DNA from: Congeria kusceri
Lineage: Eukaryota > Mollusca > Bivalvia > Myida > Dreissenidae
Length of the DNA stretch: 64,000 nucleotides
Direction: 5' to 3'
NCBI GenBank assembly: GCA_027627225.1
Contig: JAPFQT010000035.1
Coordinates: 218,501-282,500 of the forward strand
A program made the position numbers and the translations under genes. Positions 22,083-34,515 of the stretch are shown piece by piece (position 1 is the first letter of the stretch; each line of letters opens with the position of its first letter). The notes under the pieces are model-generated. The model saw only the letters and a list, made by a program, of their open reading frames with translations. It did not search any database and was not told the DNA's origin.

Positions 22083-22409
22083 CAAATTGATGATAGGACA
22101 GAAGTCAGTGAATGACATGCTTTGTAAAATCGCGCCTGTTTTACATGGTGCAGTTAAATAATACATGATAAATACAACTTTAATTATTCATGTAAGAATA
22201 ACGCAGTCAGTTGGATTTTTTTCTTTATATTAATAAGCAATATAACATTAAATTGCTACTACTGATCGATTTAAAAAAGTAAGTATATGTTACCGTGTGC
22301 CAGATTTTCGACATTTTCAGGTCGAATAAAATATATTAAACACCCGTACCACTTTGAAAAACGTTACACGTAACAACAATGTTTCAAAGTTAAAACTGAC
22401 CCAAACATG

Positions 22410-22670
22410 ACTGGGAATACCAACCCGTTCTTAGACTTAAAAATAAAGAGCAGACTTAGACTCAAGAAAATATACTTCTGCTTTTGCAAATATTCTGGGT
22501 CCCAATGTTGCTTATGTCCTAACAACTCGTTCTAAATAAAGAATGCTGTAATTAGAGTCGATGATACCAAGTAAGATTCAAATTTACAGCGCTCTTAGAC
22601 AGAACAGTTTCAAGAATATTCTTTATTGTAAGTCTTAAGTCTAAGAATAGGTTGGTGAATACGGGCCCAA
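22410..22670. mobile_element. Short inverted-repeat element (MITE-like)
   Basis: 'tgggaataccaacccgttct' plus 'tagacttaa' at 22412-22440 is matched by the complement of 'ttaagtctaagaataggttg' and 'gtgaatacgggccca' at 22635-22669. About 260 bp with no coding potential. Confidence 0.65.
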
Positions 22671-23082
22671 ATCAGATGTCAATGTTTACAGCATTTGCAC
22701 TTTGTTGCGCTTCAATTTAGCAAAGTCTGGATCATATTCGACATATGTTCCATATATCTTGCAAACATAGTCCTAGTTTATAATTGTTGTTATAAAATAA
22801 TCTACATTTATATTAAAACGAACGAAAAAAGTCCCTCAACAACCGATGCATGCCTCAGCAAATTCAGATCGCTAACGTTTAATTCACACAGACCAGCATT
22901 TAGTCTTTTAAAATGTTCTGACACAATAAAGAAATACTACGGTATGTCAAAAATTAACATTAAATTAAATTTTCAATAGCTCATTCTAAATTTTGTTTTA
23001 TTTTTCTGAATTTATACAAAACTTCCACAAAAATACGCTTAGAATATGACCAGCCTCTAAATGCTGCTATTTACAATGACTG
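22671..23082. other. Gene-free spacer
   Basis: Nothing recognised. Confidence 0.4.
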
Positions 23083-23190
23083 TCGGCAGACACACGGTTG
23101 CGCTCATCGGCCGACACACGGTTGCCTACATCGGTCGACACACGGTTAGCTTTCGTCGGCGGACAAACCTCGCGTTCATCGACGGCATAT
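23083..23190. repeat. 24-bp short tandem repeat, four copies
   Basis: The unit is about 'tcggccgacacacggttgcc' plus 'taca', GC-rich against AT-rich flanks. Confidence 0.7.
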
Positions 23191-23582
23191 AACCATCTTT
23201 AAAACAAATATTATTATGGAATTCAATCAAATTAGTGAATTTGCCGGTTAATGGCTCACCCGTGCGTTTGTGTTACGATGCGCAGTCAAATGTAATTTAA
23301 ATAATCCAAGACAGTTTAATACTATGACATACTACAACATAATATTTACACCGCTTATGAAATGTCTCAATACATTAAAACGGCAAACTATCAAATTATA
23401 CGTCAACTCTCAAATGTAAGAACACACGTTTTTTGCCACGTGTTTATACATGAAATGCTTACAAAACAAAATTAAATGAATACCGATTTTAGTAGTACCC
23501 TACATATCCGTTGACGTTTGTTCATTAATAAAAACCAAATTTGCGTCTAACATTTCAGGAAGCATGAGCGTTTTATCTACAG

Positions 23583-23793
23583 CTGAGGACGACAGCAATA
23601 ATTCGTGATGAATTCAACGCTACCGGAAGTGTAACAGGCCGCTGCAAGACAACCGCGAAGGAAGTTACCATCCCTGAACAAGTCACGGCGGTACGTAGAC
23701 GATGACTTAAATATGGCATATGGCCGAAATTGAGGGTACAATTTACGGCGAGACACCGTGCATTGCGGTGGATCTGGATTAGACAACATGTTT
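23583..23793 (+). pseudogene. Decayed Tc1/mariner-like transposase fragment
   Basis: In one forward frame the sequence reads 'AIIRDEFNATGSVTGR', the N-terminal DNA-binding region typical of Tc1-like transposases. After one stop (TGA) it continues to 'LRVQFTARHRALRWIWIRQH', which matches the region before the first catalytic aspartate. The segment expected between these two is missing, so an internal deletion joined them. Neither the DDE catalytic residues nor terminal repeats are visible. Open frames on the opposite strand here are shadows. Confidence 0.65.
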
Positions 23794-25398
23794 GACGTTC
23801 CATGGCCGACTAGGCTAACGTTGTCAATGTCAATAATGTCAATAATTCCAGCTATGACGACAGAGCGCGTCATTGTTTTATTGCCAAATGCTGTTTTCAC
23901 GACCGAGTAAGTAAGCGGGTGGTTCCATGAATCGCTACATAATACAACTGGGGCCGTATCACCGAAACATCTTAAGTTTAACTGAATTGAATATGTTCAC
24001 TTCGGTTTAAATTTATGTTATCTAATAGTTCTACTAGTATAATATGTGATTTACAGTTACGTGAACACGATTCATTTATTCAGTTTACAGTAAATTTACA
24101 CTATGCAAAATGTCAAATTCAATTTCAATAAAATGTTGATTTTAAAGTTATGGATAAGATTTTACTCAAGATGTTCCTGGAAAACAGCCCCTGAACGCGT
24201 AATTTGTTAACGTAAACTTTAAACGCAGTACGTTATCAACGGGGAGTTTTCAAACAAAACCTTTTACCATGAACTAGAAAGGAAAACTGAAGTATGATTA
24301 TCGCGCGCCACACTGCTCCGTGTCACGGGGGCAACACGGCATGCTACAGAACAGCCGCGTTCCTAAGACTGCAGACCATAGTCCAGTCGGTCAGGTTTGG
24401 GTGAGTTGGGAAGGCGGGTTGGATCAATGTTTGGGGTGAGTATGGAATAACCTGTAAAAACCGGCAGCAGACCGCCGGCAAGCGCGGAACATCCTCACAC
24501 GGCGGTTTATGCACAAAACAGCATCAATAAAACAAAGTATCGTGTCCAATCTACATTAATAACTTGATGTAGAACAGTTGAGTAATGTAATGTAGGGAAG
24601 TAAATTTGCAATTCTTACTGCATGCAGTGCCCTAAATTAAATCCTTCAACGACAACCGGTCCGAGCGAAAAGTCTCGGACCTACGGACACCCATTAAGAA
24701 CGAACCCTGACAACAACAACAACAACAACAGCCAAACCAGCACATTAATAATGCACACAAGAATGTGAAAACCTGCAGTAGCGCTGAATATATTGATACT
24801 GAAACACGTAACAAATGTAATTTCGGATGTTGCAAGATTTCTTAGGGTTTGATGGACGCTTTTAAACGGACATCATACTTGGTTGTTTTTAACATAACAC
24901 CTGAACAGGGCGAAATACACCAAATTAAACTTTGAAATTCACAGTGGCATAATTGATATGGTGTCCAACCTGCAATTTGGAATTTGGGAGCTCATGAGTT
25001 TGAATCGTACTCGGGAAGCGTTGACATGACCATAAGACACAAGTTTGGGTTCTTCCCAGGGAATGGACTCGACAGTGTCAATTAGCTAGCTTTCAACACA
25101 ATCGCGCTTAAATAAAAAAGGTTTAAACTTAATACGACATTATAATGAACAATAATGACCAAACATTTGCGAATACGTCCCATGTTGTGACCTTTAATTA
25201 ATTTAATTTAATTTAATTAGGAGTACTTCATATATAAGATGTAAGTTTATAAAATCACGAATAAAATCTATTTCGAGTTCAATCAATAAACGCATAATGT
25301 TTGCAACATATAAATAAATGACATCTCAATTCATCGCAATTTCTGAAAATACTTAAATATTTATAATCAAATATTGTATACAAGATTATAAAGCAATT
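23794..25398. other. Gene-free stretch with a (CAA)n microsatellite
   Basis: A short CAA repeat lies at 24711-24732 and an AATTT-type run at 25196-25220. A GC-rich patch is seen at about 24300-24480. No gene is supported. Confidence 0.45.
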
Positions 25399-25508
25399 AT
25401 GTCGATATATGGACTATTCAACGACCAATATCGCAACATCACGGTCCGTATCCTGATGATGCTGGCTCAGAAGATAATGCAGGCTTCAGCGAAGGAGCAG
25501 ACAGGGGG
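25399..25508 (+). CDS. Candidate first exon, unknown protein
   Basis: From ATG at 25399 the frame reads 'MSIYGLFNDQYRNITVRIL' and continues through 'LAQKIMQASAKEQTG' to a consensus-like donor, GTACGT at 25509. Its base composition is richer in GC than both flanks, as exons here tend to be. I do not recognise the protein and found no partner exon with a matching phase (this exon would leave two bases over). It could be a chance open frame; the frame itself runs on to 25740 through AT-rich, non-coding-looking sequence. Confidence 0.3.
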
Positions 25509-26627
25509 GTACGTCAGTTTATGTATAATTGACTTTTTACCTTTACCTCGTGCATTTTTTTGTAATAGATATGAATTAACCGATCCATTATCTACCTGCA
25601 GGTACCCTTTCGAAACTTTCGAAAATATTGGTCAGAGAAACGTAACATTAGACGTGAAACAATGCCATTTAGAAAATATGTTACGCTTTTTTTTTTTATC
25701 TTTGCGAGCAAAGATTATACCTTGTACAACGTTATACTGAACACGCGCGGGAGTACTTTGAAAGAGTGAACATTGGCAAAGTTCGGAGCGTTTGTGACTT
25801 CGATAACGTCAAGACTTGTTCTGTTCTCGTGTGCCGGCTTGCGCACACACTGTTGTAATTGTCATAGAAATTTAATATATGATTTTATTTTATTGAAATT
25901 TCCACTGTATATACAGGAAATGTTCCGATGTATTGTGTATATATAATCATATATGTAAATTAAAAGATGTTAACGTTATCGCCTCAGTGATATTTATTTT
26001 TGAACAACCCTCGTACATTCATAACGAAATATATGGTTGTGAAAAACAACTTCATTATTTTATTTCCTATATATTTTAATGATTTTGTCTAATACAATCT
26101 TTACAAACAAATGAAAAAAAACTTAGAAACTTGTCCTACATATTTAGGTATATTTTCATATTAAACTAAACGTCACTTACCTTTGCTGGCTTCAACTTCC
26201 CGACACAGTCCACGTTCTTGCCAAGTTTGCAGTTTCACGCTCACAGATAGTTAGAATTATTAATAACAAATATCTCCATATCGCATTCGTCACAAAAAAA
26301 CAACGTTATTTGCAATTTTCCCCACTGCTTACACTTACACTTGGAGCACTGTTTAGACATATATCATTATGCACGTGCGTAAACAAATTACAAATTTAAG
26401 TCAATAAATACGTAATAATACAAGCACATACCTAAACGAGCACATTTTGCAAGTTTAGAATTACACACCACACGCTTAATCACGTGTACACAACCCATGT
26501 CGTACATAAAACTATAACCGTTACTTTAATTGGTTTTTTAATTTGTGAAGTCTCGTGCAGTTTCAATTGGATTATAACAATAGAACATTTAATCTGGCCT
26601 TGCCAACGTTAAAGGCGCTGTGTCGTG
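25509..26627. other. Gene-free stretch
   Basis: AT-rich. Nothing recognised. Confidence 0.4.
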
Positions 26628-26800
26628 CTTTCATCATCTCTATCATAGTGATCATCATCATCATTGTCATCATCGTTATCATCATCATCATCATCTCTAT
26701 CGTCGTGATGATTTTCGTCCTCATTGTCATCATCATGAACGTAATAAATCATCATTATTATCATCATCGTTGCATTCAATGCCATCATCATCATCAGATG
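26628..26800. repeat. ATC/GAT trinucleotide microsatellite
   Basis: Interrupted 'catcatcatcattgtcatca' repeats. Open frames on both strands encode homopolymeric runs (Asp-rich, His/Ser-rich, Ile-rich), which is expected of such a repeat rather than of a gene. Confidence 0.9.
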
Positions 26801-27612
26801 CATGCGATGCGTATTCATTCGTCTTCGGACTCCGCGTTCGCTCAGATATGCTTCTTGATCAATAACGTGGTCAAGGTAACGGAATATATACCGACGATGA
26901 CTATCACTAAGATGCCAACTATTGAACACATTCAAACATTTGAAAAACAGATCACTGTGCCACTCGTGAAAGTATAAATTTCTACGATCACTTGTGAATT
27001 AAAATCGATATTTTAAAATTCCAAAGGTGTTAATATTTAGTTTTCGTCACGCAAATAGTTCAATTCACAGTGTTTCAAACACAGATTCTTAATTTAACCT
27101 ATGTTCAACTTAAGTTAACAATAATTAAGTATCCTCATAAATATGGACCCAGGTGTACTCAATACCTTGGTCAAACCTTGAAGATCGGAAGAAGAATGAC
27201 ACAGCTCAAACGACTGCTATCCTGACTGGATTTAAGATAATTTTGGGTTAAAGCACAATTGCACGCGATGCACGTGAAGTGTAAACTTGGCGGGAGTTTG
27301 GCGTGGTCTGTAACATAACTTAAGATTAATTTAAAGTGGCATATCGCAGAAATACAGATGCATATACACGTAATAAACAAAATAGCCAGATTCTCCAATA
27401 AATCTTTCATGCATAAAAAATTACATCTATATTGAAAACATCGATAGAAATAACAGAAATTGGATACACGAAAACCAGTGCTGAAGCTTAAGTATTATAA
27501 GAATTGTGGCCTTCGTTGTCGAACATATCACGTTTAACAACTTCCCAAGTAGCAATGGATTGCTCCAAGTGATTGTGCCTGATCTTCATTATGGAAAAAA
27601 AACGAAATAAGA
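26801..27612. other. Gene-free stretch
   Basis: No gene or repeat recognised with confidence. Confidence 0.4.
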
Positions 27613-27903
27613 GTGCTTTGTAGGATCACATTTTTCACACACCTGTGAAGAATAGGATCTCATTTGTCACATTTTTAAGTGCGAATAATGAGATTGGATA
27701 AAAAGGGGTATGCGCGAGGATCACAGAATATAATTTCACTGCATATCAAAAACTGGATGCAATCACAATCTTCACAGAAAATTCGACGAATACAAATGGG
27801 ATGTGTAAAGAATAAAATCTAAATTATCTCACCGGTGAAGAATGAGATCCTATTTTTCAGAGATGTGAAAAATATTATTTATGAAAAATATGGTCCTACA
27901 GTG
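27613..27903. mobile_element. Short inverted-repeat element (MITE-like)
   Basis: The left end 'gtgctttgtaggatcacatt' plus 'tttca' mirrors the complement of 'tgaaaaatatggtcctacag' plus 'tgc' at the right. The second inner motif 'gaagaataggatctcatt' also recurs inverted as 'aatgagatcctattttt'. About 290 bp and non-coding. Confidence 0.6.
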
Positions 27904-27947
27904 CTTCATTGGCTAACACCAATATCACATATTGAAACACTGCCCAA

Positions 27948-29632
27948 GAACTGGGGAATGGTGTAGAATGGAAGACCACACGTCTGTATAGCTTACATCA
28001 ATTGTAGAACTGGGGAATGGTGTAGAATGGAAGACCACACGTCTGTATAGCTTACATCAATTGTAGAACTGGGGAATGGTGTAGAATGGAAGACCACACG
28101 CCTGTATAGCTTACATCAGTTGTAGAACTGGGGAATGGTGTAGAATGGAAGACCACACGTCTGTATAGCTTACATCAATTGTAGAACTGGGGAATGGTGT
28201 AGAATGGAAGACCACACGCCTGTATAGCTTACATCAATTGTAGAACTGGGGAATGGTGTAGAATGGAAGACCACACGTCTGTATAGCTTACATCAATTGT
28301 AGAACTGGGGAATGGTGTAGAATGGAAGACCACACGCCTGTATAGCTTACATCAATTGTAGAACTGGGGAATGGTGTAGAATGGAAGACCACACGTCTGT
28401 ATAGCTTGCATCAATGGTAGAACTGGGGAATGGTGTAGAATGGAAGACCACACGTCTGTATAGCTTACATCAATTGTAGAACTGGGGAATGGTGTAGAAT
28501 GGAAGACCACATGCCTGTATAGCTTACATCAATTGTAGAACTGGGGAATGGTGTAGTTGAAGAATGGAAGACCACACGTCTGTATAGCTTGCATCAATTG
28601 TAGAACTGGGGAATGGTGTAGTTGAAGAATGGAGGACCACACGTCTGTATAGCTTACATCAATTGTAGAACTGGGGAATGGTGTAGTTGAAGTATGGAAG
28701 ACCACACGTCTGTATAGCTTACATCAATTGTAGAACTGGGGAATGGTGTAGTTGAAGAATGGGAGACCACACGTCTGTATAGCTTACATCAATTGTAGAA
28801 CTGGGGAATGGTGTAGTTGAAGAATGGAAGACCACACGTCTGTATAGCTTACATCAATTGTAGAACTGGGGAATGGTGTAGTTGAAGAATGGAAGACCAC
28901 ACGTCTGTATAGCTTACATCAATTGTAGAACTGGGGAATGCTGTAGTTGAAGAATGGAAGACCACACGTCTGTATAGCTTACATCAATTGTAGAGCTGGG
29001 GAATGGTGTAGAATGGAAGAACACATGTCTGTATAGCTTACATCAATTGTAGAACTGGGGAATGGTGTAGTTGAAGAATGGAAGACCACATGTCTGTATA
29101 GCTTACATCAATTTTAGAACTGGGGAATGGTGCAGTTGAAGAATGGAAGACCACATGTCTGTATAGCTTACATCAATTGTAGAACTGGGGAATGGTGCAG
29201 TTGAAGAATGGAAGACCACATGTCTGTATAGCTTACATCAATTGTAGAACTGGGGAATGGTGTAGTTGAAGAATGGAAAACCACATGTCTGTATAGCTTA
29301 CATCAATTGCAGAACTGGGGAATGGTGTAGTTGAAGAATGGAATTCCACATGTCTGTATAGCTTACATCAATTGTAGAACTGGGGAATGCTGTAGTTGAA
29401 GAATGAAATACCACATGTCTGTATAGCTTACATCAATTGTAGAGCTGGGGAATGGTGTAGTTGAAGAATGGAATACCACATGTCTGTATAGCTTACATCA
29501 ATTGTAGAACTGGGGAATGCTGTAGTTGAAGAATGGAATACCACATGTATGTATAGCTTACATCAATTGTAGAGCTGGGGAATGCTGTAGTTGAAGAATG
29601 GAATACCACATGTCTCTATAGCTTACATCAAT
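27948..29632 (+). repeat. 59/65-bp satellite array, about 27 copies
   Basis: The unit reads 'agaactggggaatggtgtag', 'aatggaagaccacacgtctg', 'tatagcttacatcaattgt'. The first ten or so copies are 59 bp and several alternate between 'acgtctg' and 'acgcctg'. From about 28540 nearly all copies gain 'ttgaag' and become 65 bp, with one 59-bp unit reappearing near 29000. Copies at the right end carry 'ggaataccacatg'. The array is highly homogeneous, so expansion is recent. Confidence 0.95.
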
Positions 29633-29681
29633 TGTTCTTAGCATTAAATATTCATATTTCTATACGAATTGAATGTTCAGG

Positions 29682-29812
29682 AGGGGGGGGGGGAGCCGCA
29701 GGCATATACGGGACTTTAAACTGAAAGTGATTCCCAACATAAGTGAATTTGACACGCCGACTGATTAGGGGTAAAGGGGAAATACACTTCAGTCACATTT
29801 TAGATCCCAGTA
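29682..29812 (-). repeat. Dispersed repeat, copy 2 (partner at 581-702)
   Basis: The reverse complement matches 581-702 in ordered blocks, including 'cccgtatatgcc' and 'ggcgtgtcaaattc'. It starts at a G11 run (29683-29693), parallel to the G/C run near copy 1. Confidence 0.6.
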
Positions 29813-29819
29813 ATATTCC

Positions 29820-30290
29820 CTGCATATAACTAGTTCTTGGTATCTGTGAGAAAGTATATTTCATGGGTAGAACCAATACTAGGTGTATGTAGGAAGGTCC
29901 ATTCACTGGAAGAACCAGTTCTTGGTGAATGTGAGCAAGTCTATTCCATGGGTAGAAACATTACATGTTGTATGTGAGAAAGTTAAATGGTGTACAACAG
30001 AAAGAGCAATTCTTGGGTAGAACCAGTTCTTGGTGTAACTGTATGTGAGAAAATCCAATCCTTAGGTTAAATGGTTTTTGCTGTTTTTGAGAAAGTCCAT
30101 TTCCTGGGTTGAACCACTACTTAATGTGTGTTAGAATGTCCATTCCCGGTTAAGAACCAATACTTGAGAAAGTCTGTTTCCTAGGTAGAACCAGTACTTG
30201 GTGTATGTGAGAAAGTCCATTCCATGCGAAGAACCAGTACTTGATGTATGTAAGAAAGGCCATTTCATGGGTTGAACAAGTACTTAGTAA
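29820..30290 (-). repeat. 43-bp tandem array apparently derived from a SINE core
   Basis: About ten degenerate 43-bp units carry 'atttcatgggtagaaccagt' followed by 'acttggtgtatgtgagaaag'. The complement, 'caccaagtactggttctacc' then 'caggaaa', is the central part of the SINE at 45828-46020 (there 'caccaagtactggtttgccc' then 'aggaaac'). A single core fragment also lies at 36481-36512. Confidence 0.7.
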
Positions 30291-31245
30291 TTTGGTTTGC
30301 AGGTAATGGCAATTGTAAAGCCACGCTAAATAGGGAAAAAACGCATGGTAACCATCTTAATTGAGTGGTTCCATAAATGAGGGAGGACACTGACAGCAAC
30401 AAATTCCCTCTTAGTTAATGGAAACAAACCATAATGACTGATTACCGGTATATTATGTTTTTACGCAGTAACCCATTTTTGGAAATAGAAAACACTAAAT
30501 ATGTTAATTATAGATACATCTAAGGCCAAAAGAGTTGTGTTCAGCATTATATCAACATTATCCACAGTAGTTTTTTAACTAAGTGCAAGATAACCCGTAT
30601 TAACAGATTCAATTTAATTATTTTCTGAGAAATAACCCAGCAAATGTATTCTACCAATAATTTGCTTGTGAAATGTTTAAAACCCTTGTTCCATATGTGA
30701 GTACAATATACCATTATGCACAATAGTTTCTCCCTGGCATATAAAACTGACATGTACACATTAAATTCAGCTTATTGTTCACTGATAATCGAATGATTAT
30801 AAACAACTATTTACTTAGTTGTAATTGGATTTACTCATTTGTATGTAGTTTAAGAATATTACCTTACACAAATCAGAACTTAAGTGAAAATATTTTAAAA
30901 TGCGCGAAACAGATATGTATTATGTTCAAAGCGTAAATTTAGGACACACTTTCATGCGCATTTATGTTTTGCTTCGCTCATAAAATCATATCAGTTGTTT
31001 TTTTATAACATGTCATTCACAAAAATGCGTTTATCAAATTAAGTGTTATAATAAAACCGTTCACATATGCAGAAGAAGAGAAAAAATCCAATTTATCATA
31101 CAAGATGCCGGTTATAGCATTTAATAGTATTTCGCATGTTTTTTGTGTCGCCACTAAAATATTTCATGAAATAATTTAGGATCAATCAGGCGTGAGTTGT
31201 AATTGCTTAATACAGTTGATGAAATGTCAACCGTTAAAGGCACGG
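30291..31245. other. Gene-free stretch
   Basis: AT-rich, short overlapping open frames only. Nothing recognised. Confidence 0.4.
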
Positions 31246-31560
31246 TTAAAGGGACTTCCACATACTTTAAAGTATGCCATTAAATGTCTTAACTTGACAG
31301 ATTTAAGCATCGAAACTAAAAAGCTCAAGTATAATAACAAGATAAGTATTTAGAAAAAAAAAGACAATAAAAAAATTGGTCCAACTGGGGTTCGAACCCG
31401 GGACGTCCGGATTAAAAGGCAACCACCTTAACCACTCGGCCATTCCCTCTTCTATACTTCACACATATTGCATTATTTACTGTATGTAAGTGTTCCACGT
31501 GATGTCAGCAGTTCCAACGAACACAACAGAAACACTCCAAATTATTCCATAGTTTAGCGT
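31246..31560. mobile_element. TTAAAGGGAC-ended element with tRNA-like core, right end not found (element C)
   Basis: The left terminus TTAAAGGGACTTCCACATA (31246-31264) matches the terminal class of elements A and B. A minus-strand tRNA-like sequence follows at 31378-31447. I did not find the inverted partner, so the right boundary is arbitrary and the copy is probably truncated. Confidence 0.45.
31378..31447 (-). pseudogene. tRNA-like sequence in element C
   Basis: Minus strand: 'tggccgagtggttaaggtgg' (A box, Leu/Ser-like D-arm) and 'gtcccgggttcgaacccca' (B box) at tRNA spacing. The acceptor and anticodon stems do not pair well, so it is not a working tRNA. Confidence 0.55.
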
Positions 31561-32311
31561 TAAAAACGCTTTATAATTTTATTAATTTCAAGTGATGATT
31601 ACTCATAAACGAATGTTTTTTACAGTATATTTCTAGGTCCGCAGTGTTATTTTGCTCCCTTGTATACAATGCTCTTTTATTTTGGGAATCTGTGAAAAAA
31701 AATTGAAAAAATATCAATACGAATATCAATAGGAAGACTTGAAGACTTTTATTTCAATAATATCAAAAATTAATATTAAATGTATGCAGAATAACGATCT
31801 ATGAAGAAATGAGACTGTTCATTTATAAACCAAATCAACATATGCATCAGTGTTATATATTCATGTTGGATATTCAATTTACATTCTCAATATCTTACAT
31901 ACGTTAAATAATATAAAAGGTTATGTGAATTACACCCTTAAATAACAAAGGATTATTTTACTCACAAATGTGGTGTTAAATCAGTTTCATTTTAACACTT
32001 ATCTGATATCAAATAGTTGTACAAAGCTCTACAATAAGAACGTGTTAATCGTTCAAACTCATCACTGTGCAAGTCTATCTGTCACGGGGGAAAATTTTTT
32101 ATTCTTCTGCCCAGAGTAGGTTATCTCCCTTTGACTATATTAAAACCAGTTCAGTCTGTGGGCACATTTTCTCACACATTTTAAATCTTTATTTAAAGAA
32201 TAACAACATATTAGAAAATTGAAAAGAACTTAGTTAGAACTTAGAATGCACAATGATAATCCGTTTCAATCACAACATATAACACAACAATTGCATGATG
32301 CAGTATTAAAT

Positions 32312-32414
32312 GGTTTGGTGTCACAGGGTGAGAACACTGTGCAGCCAGTCCGGGACTCGAACCCGGGACCTCTCGCTTACATAGCGAGTGCTCTCCCGAC
32401 TGAGCTAACCTGGC
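32312..32414 (-). mobile_element. tRNA-derived SINE (head plus short body)
   Basis: The minus-strand tRNA part (32343-32414) starts 'gccaggttagctcagtcggg'. It has a good D-arm (gctc/gagc), a perfect T-arm (ccggg ttcgagt cccgg) and a six-pair anticodon stem that leaves a five-base loop. The acceptor stem is imperfect. It is followed by 'gcacagtgttctcaccctgt' plus 'gacacc', a body I remember next to this head in bivalve DNA. The extended anticodon stem argues against tRNA function. The overlapping plus-strand open frame 32246-32476 is a shadow. Confidence 0.6.
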
Positions 32415-33278
32415 AGGTACACAATCTCTCCCCTATAGTGACATTGAACAGTTTCTACCAGTTACAAGTATTGTGAGGGTCTAAATACAGCCAAATGATA
32501 TGAAATCTGGCTAAACAATTCAGGATTCATCTCTTAATCACGACTTTTTTGGTGTATGCAAGTATACAAAACATGCGAATATGGCAATTATTATTGATTG
32601 AAAATACATTACGCACAGAACATAAGCATGTTTCAGGTATGTAATGGCATGGTAGATTTTTTGACAAACCCAAACTTGAACTTAAATGAAAGAAAACAAT
32701 TTCTGACAGTCTTGAAACACATGTTTTACATCTTAAATAAGTACCTGAATGTGTACTGTGATTTTTCTAAGTAAAAATCCCCCAAAATAACAAATACTGT
32801 TTATAATACATGAACACAGAATGAAATGAGTAAAATACAAACACCAATATGGAGAGGTTACAGGTACCGTCCAATTCTGACTGCCACTAAAAATTATTAT
32901 ATTTACACCAGTTGTTCGCTTATACAGTAAAAGATAACAATAAACACACCTTTGGGAAATCATTTCAAGTTGAGCTAAACTCCAGAAATGTTTAATGAAA
33001 CATAGGGAATAATGACAAAAATATTGCGGAAATAGGCAAACGGCAACCAAAGTTAACAACACTTTTCACTGCTTTTAGGAAACAGATCTAGTGTGTATGT
33101 AATAGTGTGAATTCCTTTCCGAAATAGCAGTATTATGTATTATGCAGTATTATGGTCTGTAATCATCTGGGTCTAATTTCTCGAAGGATGACCACCTTAC
33201 ACTTCTTATTTCATCAATCAAAATTATTATTTTAAAATTAATTTACAACACAATATATTATTTATTGTGATTATCTAT
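32415..33278. other. Gene-free stretch
   Basis: Nothing recognised; open frames are short and lie on both strands. Confidence 0.4.
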
Positions 33279-33615
33279 TTCAACACGATACTCGCTAATG
33301 TTTCTATAGACTAAGAACAAAATTATCAATGCTAGACTACCTAATAAACAACGCAACAAGAAGTCCCGATTCTGAGCGGAGCATAGTAAAAAGTAGTTCC
33401 AATTAAATATTGCAAAAATATATGTCAAATAGTGTTACAATCGAAATAACTTCGTATTATCATTGTTTATCAGCCAATAAACAACTCTTTGTCGTTCTAA
33501 TGCACGGCCATTAAACAACTCGGACTAACGCCCCTGTGGTTTAATTCATATGCATCAAAACTCCAAATCGTTGTATATTGGCCAATAAACTAACATAAAT
33601 CGAAAATTATTTCTT
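33279..33615 (-). mobile_element. Palindrome-bearing repeat family, reverse copy
   Basis: It opens 'caacacgatactcgctaatg', then 'gaagtcccgattctgagcgg', then 'atcagccaataaacaactct', and ends 'aaatcgaaaattatttctta'. It is the inverse of the copy at 14743-15080, with more substitutions. Confidence 0.75.
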
Positions 33616-34515
33616 AAATATAACACTTTACTTCAAACTGTTATGTCTTGAAAACAGTATTTATATTACTGCACACTTAATTGAAATATGAAAATGGTGA
33701 GTTTAAGCTTATCGTTTTAAAACATGCTGAAGAATTTGAGAAACCAGATCCAGTACTCTGACAAGTAAATGTAAATGGTTACCTTGACCTCTGTGGCACA
33801 GTAGACAAGCTCTATTATCATTAATAGTGAACATATATGCTTATTACGAGAAACAGGGACATTTTAAAAATCAGACATCACAAATATGCTGCAGTTTAAC
33901 ATGTACAAGGTCAACACATATTTTGTTTGAACAAATCCTTTGACATTATGAAGTATATTTACTTAGTAGAAACAGTATTTAGTGTCTTCAGGAATGAGCT
34001 TCAATCCCAAAGATTACTTTGATAAATAACCTGGACGATGATGTGTAAGACCCTCAAAAACTAGTATACTTGATATTTGCATCTTTAATTTTTTCTTTGT
34101 TATTGTTCTTTCTAGCAGACTTTTTGTTTGAGTATTTAACCAAGTATATTTCACCATTGCTTCCAAATAACCCCACAAGTTGATCAACCAACTCATAGCA
34201 ATAATGCAGGGGAGATCACTGTAGTAGTTTTAGTTTGAGGAGTCTTATTGAGTTCTCTCCCTGAAATTGTAACACCCAATTAATCTGCACTAGGAATTAC
34301 TGTCACAGTTTCCTACTGAAATTATTAGACCAGCTACTTATTACTTTATAAGAATTTAACACATTACTTGTTAACCCATGTCATGCATTCATACAAACTA
34401 TAATTCCAAGAGAATTACAGTCCTGTTGTTTTCAGCAGCATCCCTTTAATTTTTTGTATGGTTGTACTCTTACTACAATACTTACAGATATGATTTTGGT
34501 TTTCTTTAATCAAAG
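33616..34515. other. Gene-free stretch (possible intron)
   Basis: No repeat recognised. If the exon proposed at 34516 is real, this would be intron. Confidence 0.3.

Noticed and set aside
23573..23900. Two minus-strand frames of 76 and 107 codons
   Set aside because: They lie opposite the decayed Tc1-like transposase, which explains the open composition better.
26609..26935. Asp-rich 108-codon protein
   Set aside because: Translation of a GAT/ATC microsatellite; the opposite strand is equally open.
32343..32414. Functional tRNA gene
   Set aside because: D- and T-arms are good, but the anticodon stem extends to leave a five-base loop, the acceptor is mismatched, and a SINE-like body follows.
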